A DNA stretch of 64,000 nt, from contig OX336396.1 in the NCBI GenBank assembly GCA_946902985.2, positions 232,700,797-232,764,796 of the forward strand. The letters are read 5' to 3'. Source of the DNA: Meconema thalassinum (taxonomy: Eukaryota; Arthropoda; Insecta; Orthoptera; Tettigoniidae). This document shows positions 11,560 through 21,429 of the stretch, piece by piece; within the stretch, counting starts at the first letter, position 1, and every line of letters starts with the position of its first letter. The notes beneath the pieces were generated by a model. It did not search any database and was not told where the DNA came from. It saw only the letters and a list, made by a program, of their open reading frames with translations. The translations under genes and the position numbers were made by a program.

Positions 11560-11945
11560 AAAATCGTTGTATGGAAATAATAATATCGTATGGCCTCGGG
11601 TGCCTGGTGCAAGCTTTGTTAATTGACACCCAGAGGGTAGCTTGCATGTCGAATTTAGTCGTTCCTTTGAACACTATGAAAGTCAAGGAGGTTAGATATC
11701 TAAACTCCTTGACACTACAGCGCTTTCAAGTAGAGAATGGAGGAACTTTGTGTTGGCGGAAAATCCCGAGATTAATTTTGCCATTGAACACGGCCTACTG
11801 AATTCAAATGGGTTCTTTAACATGCCAACAACGTATGACATGAGTATCGTGATTTTTGTCGCCTTCAAAAATCACTTACCTTGGCCAGGGGCGAACCTGC
11901 AATCTTGGGGTTGGTAGTCCGACACTATAACCAGATTGGCAGATT
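11560..11945 (-). repeat. Long tRNA-derived SINE (family S2), minus orientation
   Basis: Read on the minus strand, the head (about 11945-11880) has a tRNA-like block ending in a B-box-like GGTTCGCCCCTGGCC. It is followed by 'aaggtaagtgatttt' and a body of about 320 bp. The same sequence occurs in the opposite orientation at 28626-29010, and the two copies define the element. The body contains a near-perfect palindrome at 11683-11714 (GTCAAGGAGGTTAGA / TAAACTCCTTGAC arms around TATC). The 3' end lies near 11560-11575, next to 'aataataatatcgtatgg'. RNA polymerase III promoter function is inferred from the tRNA-like head only. Confidence 0.75.
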
Positions 11946-12765
11946 TGTGCCAATGGACCTAAATGCAGGGAATGGAGTGGTCTGTCCGAAATTTCAACCA
12001 GACAGTGTTACTCGTCGGGTTCCAAAGGGTGTGTATTCAAATTTTGGTTCAGATCGGTGAAACGGTGTAGATTTGTGCCAAGGGCCTAAATGCAGGGAAT
12101 GGAGTGGTCTGTCCGAAATTGCATGCTGACAGTGTTACTCGCTGGGTTCCAAAGGGTAAGTATACAAATTTTGGTTCAGATCGGTGAAACGGTGTAGATT
12201 TGTGCCGAACGGCACAAATGCAGGGAATGGAGTGGTCTATCCGAAATTTCATGTAAACAGTGTTACTCGCAGGGTTCCAAAGGGTAAGTATACTCATTTT
12301 GGTTCAGACCGGTGAAACGGTGTAGATTTGTGCCAATAGACCTAAATGCAGGGAATGGAGTGGTCTGTCCGAAATTTCAAGCAGACAGTGTTACTCGTCG
12401 GGTTCCAAAGGGTGTGTATACAAATTTTGGTTCAGATCGGTGAAAAGGTGTAGATTTGTGCCAAAGGGCCTTAATGCAGGGAATGGAGTGGTATGTCCGA
12501 AATTTCATGCAGACTGTGTTACTCGCAGGGTTCCAAAGGATAAGTATACAAATTTTGGTCAAGATCGGTGAAACGGTGTAGATTTGTGCCAAAGGGCCTA
12601 AATGCAGGGAATGGAGTGGCCTGTCCGAAATGTCATGTAAACAGTATTACTCGCAGGGTTCCAAAGGGTAAGTATACACATTTTGGTTCAGATCGATGAA
12701 ACGGTGTAGAATTGAGCCAAAGGGCCTAAATGCAGGGAATGGAGTGGTCTGTTCGAAATTTAACA
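11946..12765. repeat. 128-bp minisatellite, about 6.5 units
   Basis: The string AATGGAGTGG recurs at 11971, 12098, 12226, 12354, 12482, 12610 and 12738, giving spacings of 127, 128, 128, 128, 128 and 128 bp. Each unit also carries GTGTAGATTTGTGCCAA, GTTACTCG and GGTTCCAAAGGGTAAGTATA, with scattered substitutions between units. It lies inside the Helitron fragment; the same unit appears inverted at 14.85-15.07 kb. No open frame runs through the units. Confidence 0.95.
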
Positions 12766-12907
12766 TAGCCTAAACTATTCCTCTTGAATCTGGCTATCAT
12801 ATAAAAAAGAATTTTTCGAATCCGACTGGTAGTTCCAGAGATTAGCGCGTTTAAACACAAAAGCACACAAACACACAAACTCTTCAGTTTTATTATATTA
12901 ATATAGA
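11946..12907 (-). mobile_element. Helitron fragment, 5' terminus and internal minisatellite
   Basis: Read on the minus strand, the right end starts with TCTATATTAATATAATAAAA at 12907. It continues through a GTTTGTGTGTTTGTGTG tract and 'aacgcgctaatctctggaac'. This is the typical start of a common insect Helitron family: 5'-TC, a TATA-rich run, a (GTTT)n tract, then the AACGCGCTAATCTC block. Helitrons move by rolling-circle replication and make no target duplication. No RepHel coding sequence is present. The 3' hairpin/CTAG terminus expected to the left is not seen; a SINE abuts at 11945, so this copy is probably truncated or rearranged. Confidence 0.65.
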
Positions 12908-12980
12908 TTATTGTGTTTCGTTTCGCTTATTTGTCTCCAATAAAAATACATACTTTCACATTAGTGAATCACGTAGAGGT

Positions 12981-13177
12981 AGGTGTCCCAAATAAAGCCA
13001 CCTTAAGCTTTCAGATTTTTTATGTACTGTTGTGTACATAATAAGACTGTAATAATTTTACATAAATTAGTTTATACATTTGTGTTTAATTTCATGCTAT
13101 CATACTATATATATTATGCGACGTGCAGGAAGAGGAGCACATATTTGAATTGGTTACATTGTGGCCTTATTTTGAGC
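12981..13177. mobile_element. Short MITE-like element with imperfect terminal inverted repeats
   Basis: The left end GTGTCCCAAATAAAGCCAC (from 12982) is roughly the reverse complement of GTGGCCTTATTTTGAGCTA (13159-13177). A further related end, GTGATTCAAATAAGGCCACC, starts immediately after at about 13176. This leads towards a PHD-type coding remnant on the minus strand, as if two pogo/Tigger-like copies lie end to end. The size and ends suggest a non-autonomous derivative; I cannot define a TA target duplication with certainty. Confidence 0.45.
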
Positions 13178-13340
13178 TAGTGATTCAAATAAGGCCACCC
13201 CATTTTATTTCCATAACTAAGAGAGGAAATACACTTATAAACATAGTTTAATGTCTCCAGTGCAATGAAATAGATTATAAAGTACATCGTTCAACATAAC
13301 ATATCGAGAAATAAACAGACACAGGCACTTTGGATTGCAA

Positions 13341-13590
13341 TTACAGACATTTTGGACAATAAAAAGTATCTCTGTCTGACTTTGTTAATCCAACACATTC
13401 CTCGTGCACATACTTATGACAACTCACACTCAGACGCATGTCAGCAACACGATCTTGTTGACCAAAGAAGGAGTACCAGGTATAGCCCGACACAGCGGTT
13501 TCTGCCGCGATATGACCGGTCAGGCGTGGCTTCAGCACAGTGGGAGGGGAGTAGGACTGTCTAGCGCGACTGACGGCTCGCGTCACGAGT
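13341..13590 (-). pseudogene. PHD-like zinc-finger C-terminus, probably of a transposase
   Basis: The last 30 residues of this 81-codon minus-strand frame read ..SVSCHKYVHEECVGL..., ending ..FYCPKCL*. This matches the second half of a PHD finger (C..C.....H..C.......YC..C spacing). Such PHD fingers are found at the C-terminus of some pogo/Tigger-family transposases, and short end-like sequences of that family flank it on the left (about 13176-13195). The first half of the finger and all catalytic sequence are missing. A host PHD protein exon is an alternative, but the adjacent repeat ends and the lack of splice context argue for a transposon remnant. Confidence 0.45.
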
Positions 13591-14789
13591 CACCGAAAGG
13601 AAATATCACGCGCACCGAGGGGTCAAGTTTGACAGGATACGATTTCTACATAAAAATAGGATGAAAGGCAGCATTTTACTGAGTATACAGAAACATGAAT
13701 CACAATTCTACGCCCAGTAGTTTACTCTTTATGTTATTTTAAAACATGCTTCGATACGAGTCGCTGCTGAGTTGGGGAGCCAATGTAGTGTTGCCAAGTC
13801 GTTGCACAATGACGAGTGGGTGAGCGAAGCACTCGTCTACATTGCGTAGCATTATGTTATTAAGGCCAAGTCCAAGCAGAGAATGTACGATGTTGCTACA
13901 TCGGGACTCGGGGAGTCACGTGTGCCAGAGGAGGTGTAAACGAATTCAAGTGCGTAACTGCGTCGCGGCAGACATTCCTGAGTCGGGCTTTACTACCCTG
14001 CCAGCGAATTGTTGCCGCTTGCGGAAATCAGAACTAATGCGCTCCGCCCAGCCACCCGCCTGCGATAGACGTGCAATTGTCGCCAGCGAAACCTCATCGC
14101 GTGTCATTAATGTGCATGGTTCATGCTGTGTCGTGCGCTATGCGGTGTGTTCTCATTGTATGAGTGTACGCTAGTCCCCCTCTTGTCCCGCACGCCCCTC
14201 GCAGCAGCCATAACGAGGCGAGATGACGTAATGTATTGTACCCAATCGTCATCATATGGAACATGTGTTCGTATCCCAGCTAACTGACGGTCTTTCGAGA
14301 TATGGGGCGTTCAACCCACTATACGAGCACATATTCAGGATTTGAGTCTGTCAGGAGACTACTCTACTTGAAAGAAACAACATATTCCTAAATATAACAT
14401 TTAATGGTAGTAATTCATGGCAAAACAACATAAAACACAAAAAAATACTTTACATTTATTTCCCACAACAAAAATCAAAATTATCTGTGAGTCTCTTGTC
14501 ATCAAGATTGGTGCTCCACCACACTCAAGTCTATCCTAAACATCCTATTGTTGATACTCTTTGACATTTGCGAGTGTCCATATTGTTCTTGACGTGGCAC
14601 AATTTAACACAAATTGGAATATCACAACACAATAAACACAAATTATATTTAAATGACATTAAATCTGCAATTATGAAACATTTATCCGTTTTACACTGAA
14701 CATTTACTTTAAATAACATTGATTCATTAGCTTATGCCTTGTTTAATAAGTGTTGTCTCGTGCAAATTGTATTCTTTTCCCATAAGTTT
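13591..14789. other. Unassigned DNA with a GC-richer segment
   Basis: From 13.78 to 14.23 kb the sequence is clearly richer in GC and CpG than its surroundings ('gcggcagacattcctgagtc' and similar). The longest frame there has no recognisable domain. It could be old transposon or promoter-like DNA. From 14.23 to 14.79 kb it returns to AT-rich DNA with no feature seen. Confidence 0.35.
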
Positions 14790-15080
14790 CAAACGCTGAA
14801 GTGGTACACTTTCCCCTCCAAAATACACATAAATATAGATATTTTATAGCTTCACCATACTGAACCACATTTTGTACACTTACCCTTTGGAACCCTGCGG
14901 GTGACACTGTCCACTTTAATTTTGGACAGACCACTCCATTCCCTGCATTTAGGCCTTTTACCACAAATCTACACCGTTCCTCCTAATTACACCAAATTAT
15001 ACATACACTTTGAAACCCTGATGGTAACACTGTCCACTTGATATTTTGGACAACGCTCTCCATTCCCTACATTTAGAATA
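14790..15080 (+). repeat. Inverted fragment of the 128-bp Helitron minisatellite
   Basis: Two diverged units of the 128-bp repeat are present in the opposite orientation to the array at 11.95-12.77 kb. Both contain 'ctccattccct(g/a)cattta' and 'actttgaaaccctg' or 'accctttggaaccctg', with matching spacing of about 125 bp. This is probably a piece of a second Helitron copy of the same family. Confidence 0.8.
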
Positions 15081-16265
15081 ACTGAACTTGAAAACCATTT
15101 ATTAGGGCCCTAGACTCATTCATGTCCATAGTAGTGTAACTGTAAGAGTATTTAATAAGTCTATTGTTGACTGGCAATTCGGGCTGCATCACGTCGCACA
15201 ATGGTCCTTATTCACGATCTGGGCGCTCAAAATGTAAAAAAATAAATGTCTTGTATTTTCATGTTGTATGACATTTTTAGTATCAGCAATGTCAGAGGAC
15301 CTCAGAACTGTACTTATATGTCTTATTTGTTCACCCCTTGGAATGTGAAAGACCGCTGAAGTAGGACGTTTCTTATCGCATCAACAGCTGGAAGCAAAGC
15401 TGATTATTTGTGTTTGAATCTTGTGCTTGTAATGACTTGTTAGTTCAGCTATCTTCATCGTTTGCCAGTGGATATGATAGACTATGATATGATCTTTCTT
15501 TATGAAATTTGCAAAATCTTATAAAAGTCGCTGTGTTTATGTGATAAACGTTTGAAAATAGTGAATTTTTGTAATAAAATAATTCTTCTTTTATGGGTTT
15601 TCAGACCAGGAAATTCAAAATTGTCAACCATTGGTGAATTTCTTTCCATTAGCCTAGAGCCTAAACCCTATTATGTTTTCTGTGTAAAAATTATCTGCAA
15701 CTTTTTGCAACTTTGACTTTTGCTCTCCTTTTAGTGTTGTCGGGAGGATTTTCGCTGAACGATCTTTCTGATGCTTGGCGCCATGCAGGTGGAAAAGGGA
15801 AAGGATTTGAGCCTATCTAACAGAAAACAGCGATTTGAAATCCCCTGGACAGTCTGTTAAAATAATGTTAGAAAAAATCTTATTCATTTCTCCGCGCAGT
15901 TAAGAAAAACGTGGGTTGCCAATCGCAGGATCTTAAGAAAGTTTGTCACGAAATAAGAGTAGCCTGGAGGGGAATATGGAGAGGAAATACAGGTAGTGTG
16001 GGTCGTCCTTCTCATCGTGGAGTGTAGTGAATTTTCGAAACGAAGGATATTGCGACCTTTAATACAAAAACTCAGGAGGGAAGAGCTAGCGTTAGCCGGT
16101 CAAGTGAGTATACGCTTAGAAGGAAGGAGAGACACCACTGAACTTATTAAAAAAATGCAAAATTTTCTGCCAGTTTAGCGGCATTAAGGAAAATTCTAAT
16201 TCAGTTGAAAAATATTTTTTTTATTATTATTATTAGGCTAATAAGAGAAGTTTAACCTCAGTTCT
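15081..16265. other. Unassigned DNA, no feature recognised
   Basis: No coding homology, terminal repeat or tandem repeat is visible. A 60-codon plus-strand frame at 15996-16178 has no recognisable motif. Confidence 0.4.
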
Positions 16266-16286
16266 TGTTGTTGTTGTTGTTGTTGC
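16266..16286. repeat. (GTT)n microsatellite
   Basis: Seven GTT repeats directly abutting the end of a SINE S1 fragment, in the place where a SINE tail would lie. Confidence 0.85.
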
Positions 16287-16404
16287 TTATTTTAGGGGCT
16301 GCGTCATCGTGGTTGTATATTCCCATGTATTTTGAGTGTGTCTGTGTAATTTGTGTGATAACCTGTGTTAATGTGATGCCTGTAATACTATTTGTTCATT
16401 TGAG
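16287..16404 (-). repeat. 3' fragment of tRNA-derived SINE S1
   Basis: TTTAGGGGCTGCGTCATCGT and the following 100 bp match the 3' body of the SINE at 45503-45895 in the same orientation ('ggctgcgacaacgtggtcat', 'gtgttaattgtgatggctgt'). The head is missing; family S3 sequence begins at about 16405. The (GTT)n tract on its left would be the A-rich or simple tail on the minus strand (AAC)n. Confidence 0.65.
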
Positions 16405-16785
16405 ATAGGATTGGGAAGACGGTGGCCGTGGCCCTAAGTCGGGAACCATCTCAGCATTTGCTCGGAATAGAAGTGGGGAAATCCACGGAAAACCACTTCC
16501 AGGATGGTTGGGGTGGGAATCTAACCCTTCTCTTCTCAGTTTTGCCTCAGGAAGCTTAGTTTTACCCCGTACCAGCCCTCACACCAGAAGTAAATTTTTT
16601 TGGCAGAACCGGAAATCGAACCCGGACCTCCGGGACCACTTCCAGGATGGTTGAGGTGGAAATTGAACCCTCCTCTACTCAGTTTTACCTCAGGAGGCTT
16701 AATTTACCCCGTACCAGCCCTCACACCAGAATTAAAATTTCTTGGCAGAGCCGGGAATCGAACCTGGACCTCCGGGGCGACAGTG
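16405..16785 (-). repeat. tRNA-derived SINE (family S3) with an internal 140-bp duplication
   Basis: Minus strand: the head near 16775-16745 carries a canonical B box (GGTTCGATTCCCGGCTCTGCC, seen reversed at about 16745-16765). The body block ending 'accacttccaggatggttg' occurs twice, at 16491-16625 and 16629-16775. Both blocks share 'taccccgtaccagccctcac' and 'cgaaccyggacctccggg', so this is a tandem duplication of head plus proximal body. The distal body (16410-16490: gccgtggcc, cagcatttgc, accacggaaaacca-type strings) is shared with the SINE at 63300-63625. This architecture matches abundant insect tRNA-SINEs. Confidence 0.8.
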
Positions 16786-18030
16786 AAACTTATATTCTTA
16801 TAAATGAGAATAAGGAAATTGTATTACATAATTTTGAACAGTTATTTTAAGGTTCATAGACCATTTCTATATGCAAAGGTATTTTGGGCAGCCAGATACC
16901 CTAAAAGGACCACTGTGCGTCGCCCCTACCAGTGTTCTGGTGCAGAATTGCGAAAATAGTTAAATCTTGCGCTGCTTATAAATTGCAGTCACGGGAAGTA
17001 ATTAGTAAAAAAAGATTTCTTCTGCCTCTTAAAACAGTTATCATCATGAACATTATTATGCATCTGTATACGTGCAAACGTGTTGGTGCAATACATTCAG
17101 GTTAACAGCCGCAATAAGCGTTGGTGCCTTCAAATTTACCTTAATTTATTCCGAAACTTATCGTTGAGCGCTATGTGGCCATAAATTATACTATTGCTAC
17201 CTCAGGAGCTCGGGACAACCGATGTTTTCCAAAGTGTTCGGATTATTTTCCTACGGCGCTATGCGGCAAAAGACGACACTATTGGTCTCTACATTTCTAA
17301 CAGTCAATGATATATAGGCCCTACGCAGTGTCTTTAATTTTTTACTTCTCTTTCTAATCATTTTTAGGAATTTGTTTGTAAATTACATGTGTCAGTGCTG
17401 TAGTTAGTAAATAGCCGTTTCCCTATTCATTATTATCATTATTATTGACACGGGGATGGCCAGGGTCTGTCTTCAGAGGTCCGCATCGCTCCCACAGCAA
17501 AATCACCTCCAGATGACATGCCCCAACAGAAGAACACCAAAAGGGGTGGAAGGAAGGTGGAGAAGGGGAAGGCACAGGCTCATCTACAGACACCCTCCGA
17601 TAACCAATAGAACTGCTGCCGACGAAATAATGCCACAACAGTTGCTTAAAAATTTAAAATAAAATTTAATTATCAGAAGGATGCAAGAAAAAAAAAAGAA
17701 AATTTAACAAAATCATTTAAAAAAAGGAAGAAACTCTATGGCCAAGGCACCCTCTGAAGATGCACGTGGCTTAAGGCCAAAATAAGACAATTATCTTAGA
17801 AAACTACATAAGGCTTTACATGCTTGCTTGCTGAACCAAAACGAAAACATTAAATTAAAAAAAAAAAAAAATTAAGCCCAAAGGAAGAAAATCAGTAGAC
17901 AGGCATTATTAAATGAGAAAGGGCTTGATAATTTACTAGAACGCAATACCGATCCGACATGCAGAGATCCAGGCCACGACGCAAAACGAAAATTTTAAAA
18001 TTAAATTAAAAAAATAAAATATGATTAATT
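16786..18030. other. Unassigned A-rich DNA
   Basis: No recognised gene. The segment 17440-17640 is less AT-rich and is followed by long A-rich stretches (17.64-18.03 kb), which could be decayed 5' sequence of the adjacent retrotransposon or an unrelated insertion. No supporting motif was found. Confidence 0.35.
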
Positions 18031-19039
18031 AAGAACTGGGCTAAGACAAGGGGAGAGTCTATCACCACTGCTTTTCAATTTGGTCTTGGATAAAGTCATG
18101 AGGACGTTTAGGGAGAAGAACGATTCAAGTGCTAAAATTGGTACAAAGAATAAGAACCTCAAAGTCACAGGTTTAGCATTTGCTGATGACGTAGCGTTGT
18201 TTGCTGAATCAGAACAAGAAGCTATTAACCAAATTAATCAGTTAAAAGAAACGGCGGAAAAAGCGGGCTTACAGATTTCGTTGGTAAAAACAGAGATGAT
18301 GACAAGTGATCAGAAATACACTAAGAAAATGATAAAAACAAATTATGGGAGCATCAGGGTCACTGACCGATTTAAATATCTTGGAGAAATAATTAGTAGC
18401 AATGGGACGGATAAATTGGCAATCGAGAACAAAAAAGGGAAATTGGAAAGATTAAATTTTTGTACAAAAAATATATACAATAAAAAGAACCTGTCTATCA
18501 ATGCAAAATTACGACATTTTAATACTTGTTGTTAGACCAGTCATCTTGTACGGCATGGAAACTACAAATATAACCGGAATGGAGAATTTGCTCAAGATAG
18601 AAAGAAGAATTTTAAGAAGGATTTATGGTCCTAGGAAAACACAGGAAGGTTATAGACTGAGATCGAATGCAGAAATTTATAGTAAAATCGACAACCTTGA
18701 AGTGATGATCAGAAAACGGCGACTTCAGTTCTACGGACATATGGTCCGCATGGATTGCTCAAGGTTAAACAAACAAATTTTTGATAAAATCTGGAAATAT
18801 AAAGGACAAGGAGGCTATGTAAAACAAATGAAAGAAGAACTTCAAAAATTCAAAATTACTGAAGAAGATTGTCTAAATCGAATAGAGCACAGAAAAAAAA
18901 AATTGGTCTCAAAATTCTTGTCGGGGAGAAGAAAAATCTCAACAGAGGAGAATGGACTGCTGAAAGAAGAGCTGCACAGTCGACCAGGATGAAAGACTTC
19001 TGGAAGAGAAAGGAGGAAACTAGACCTATAAAGAAGTGA
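18031..19039 (+). pseudogene. 5'-truncated RTE reverse transcriptase remnant
   Basis: Homology begins at motif B (GLRQGESLSPLLFNLVLDKV, about 18037-18096). It continues through motif C (GLAFADDVALF, catalytic DD present), DRFKYLGEIIS, VRPVILYGMETT, ERRILRRIYGP and KRRLQFYGHMVRM, to a C-terminal STRMKDFWKRKEE block ending at TGA 19037-19039. Two frameshifts break it: one near 18525-18535 inside the HFNT/VVRPV junction and one near 18945 before the last block, which returns to the original frame. Truncation just before motif B mirrors the RTE at 4.2 kb. This family is the same type as those at 34 and 51 kb. Confidence 0.85.
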
Positions 19040-20463
19040 TATTTGCGTGGTCCTTGTTGGCCTGTCCGCGGTGTATATGTATAAGAAATCCACAACATTC
19101 GTGACGGAGAAAAAACACAGGAACATTCACCAAAAACACAAGGTTAAACCAACAAGGTTACCAAAAAACAAATTAAGCTAACACTACAACACGTTTGAGT
19201 CTACCGCTCGACGCCAAGAGACTGCACTCCCAAGACCAGAATGCACCCGGGCAAAACAAAAAACAAACATGGCCACCAAACAGACGACCGCATGTCAAAT
19301 CGAATTACGGCAAACAATTAGCATAAAATTAATTTTAAAATCACCAGAGAGAACAAAGGGGAGGAAAGAATTACTCCTTAACACTATTGACATTAGGCTT
19401 ATTAGACAGCAACGGATCGTAAAATAAATAAATAATAGGGCAATCCCAAGGTTTGCCAAAGGAAAATAAATAATAAATTACAACGTAAAATAAACTAGAA
19501 ACGTGTCTCTAGAAGGTACGAAGAAAAACAATAAATTTTACATAACTGGTAATATTAGCAAAAATTAGGCCTACCAAGCGAAACAAAATACAGAATTAAA
19601 ACATTAATATAAGGCCAATATCGGAGCTCCAAAAACAATATATTAAAAATAATAACGTACCTTAAAACTTCTCTGAGGAGACACAATAAAAATAAAATAA
19701 TTAACACAGGATTTTAAATAACATAAAAGATATGAACTGCCTGCACATTGCTGCGGTAGAACACACAATCCGCTTCGAACATCCAGGAGGCTTTCCTTGT
19801 TGTAGGCAGTAAAATACGCAGATCACACGTCATCTTCCAGGCAAATAATAAAATAATAGCCAAGGAGCACATGCATTTCCTGAGTTTTGAATAGTCATGT
19901 TTCGTAGAGGCTAGGGGCCACAGCCCCCAGCACGACGGAGAGACCCTCTTTCACACCAACTAGCTAGTTGCTTCTTGACGACAGACTATCAAGCTCACAA
20001 GATGGCGGAGAATCACAAGTCAAAAACAGCATGGCATTCATGTTAATGTAATTGTCCAATCACAGATTGACACATCAAGTAACAATGTGATTATTAAGTA
20101 ATTAATTTGGCGGTATCATGTATATACAGTCTTTTGTTCCATGACGTAGAATATAATAGCCTTCAAATATGTCTAGATTAGGATGATACCAGAAGGCACC
20201 TCAAACACACTCTAGCGGTTGAAGAAGCAACTCCGACTAGGGACGTCGAAGTCCGATAGATGCTACCATCTCGTGATCATTTGCGGAACCAAGCCATCAG
20301 GCGGTCGTTTCAAAGGTCGGGAAGTCACATATAGGGAAGATACATATTTAAAAACGTTGGTACGGGCATTGCACGTAACAATTATCATTAGGGGAAAATG
20401 ACCTAAATGTTACGTCCATTATACTTAACTGCTTATCGCCCTCACTACAACCACCACAACAAG

Positions 20464-20491
20464 TTATATATATATATATATATATATATAT
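20464..20491. repeat. (TA)n microsatellite
   Basis: Fourteen TA dinucleotides in unassigned DNA. Confidence 0.95.
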
Positions 20492-21396
20492 TGAGCCCTT
20501 AAATGTATGCCTACATTTAAGTCCTCAAATATTTTATTTTCTTCAGCTCTAATACAGCCCAGTTGAGGAAAAGGTTTGTCTTATTTGGAAATAGCAGTCT
20601 GTCTGGATGAACAATGTAATTCTGTCGATGTCGCCAGTGAAACAACGGCCAAGTTAAATATAGCCAATTCTGAGAAAAAGAGAAAGGCAGGTACAGGCTA
20701 GATGTCCTTTGACCAGTTCAAATAAGAGGAGTGGAGTTTTCCTTGTCTTTGAAGACGTTAGAGCAAGAACGCAGGGGGCAAGTAAGGATGGAGATAGTGA
20801 CCAGACGAGAGAGTGGGAGAAGGTCAGCACCTTGGAGTCACCAAATTATTTGAACGAACAGCCAATAAGAGCGAGACCCTACTTTTAGGCGCGAGTATAT
20901 TTGCGCGCGAATTCTGGAAAATGTGTGTTCCCACGATGCAAATTTCTGCACGAGAGTGTCAATTGATTGTGCTGATTTTTACAAATCGAATGAGATGTGT
21001 CTGAAGTCTGTACGACTATTATTTCTATTTATTGTGGAGCGAATTACCCCTTCCACTTGATATTTGGGTAAAACATATAAATACTACGGTCTTTGATTAG
21101 ACGCGGAACACTTTTATTCTGAGCGGAGACTCAGACTTCCAGAAACCACGTTATTCTAAGCGGAGAGTCAGACTTCCATTATAACACTTTGAAATACTAT
21201 AACATTTGCGAATGCTATGGCAGCATTTAGGGATTTGATAGATAATTGTGTTGCGTGTCGGGCAACTTATGTGATAATAGTGTATGTGCTTTAGGTGGAG
21301 ACTGTCCACATATTGTAGGGAAAGTTATTCGGTACTGCAATTGAACAGTTGGGCGAATTGAGTACTTCATTATGCAGTCTAGATTGTAGCCTGAAT

Positions 21397-21398
<2 letters not shown>

Positions 21399-21427
<29 letters not shown>
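21399..21427. repeat. (AAT)n microsatellite
   Basis: About nine AAT trinucleotides in unassigned DNA. Confidence 0.95.

Positions 21428-21429
<2 letters not shown>

Noticed and set aside
11946..12765. Possible CRISPR-like array
   Set aside because: Units are 128 bp, contiguous, without unique spacers, and lie in an insect-type Helitron; it is a minisatellite.
13352..13664. Plus-strand frames of 70-86 codons
   Set aside because: Antisense to the PHD-like remnant and without recognisable motifs.
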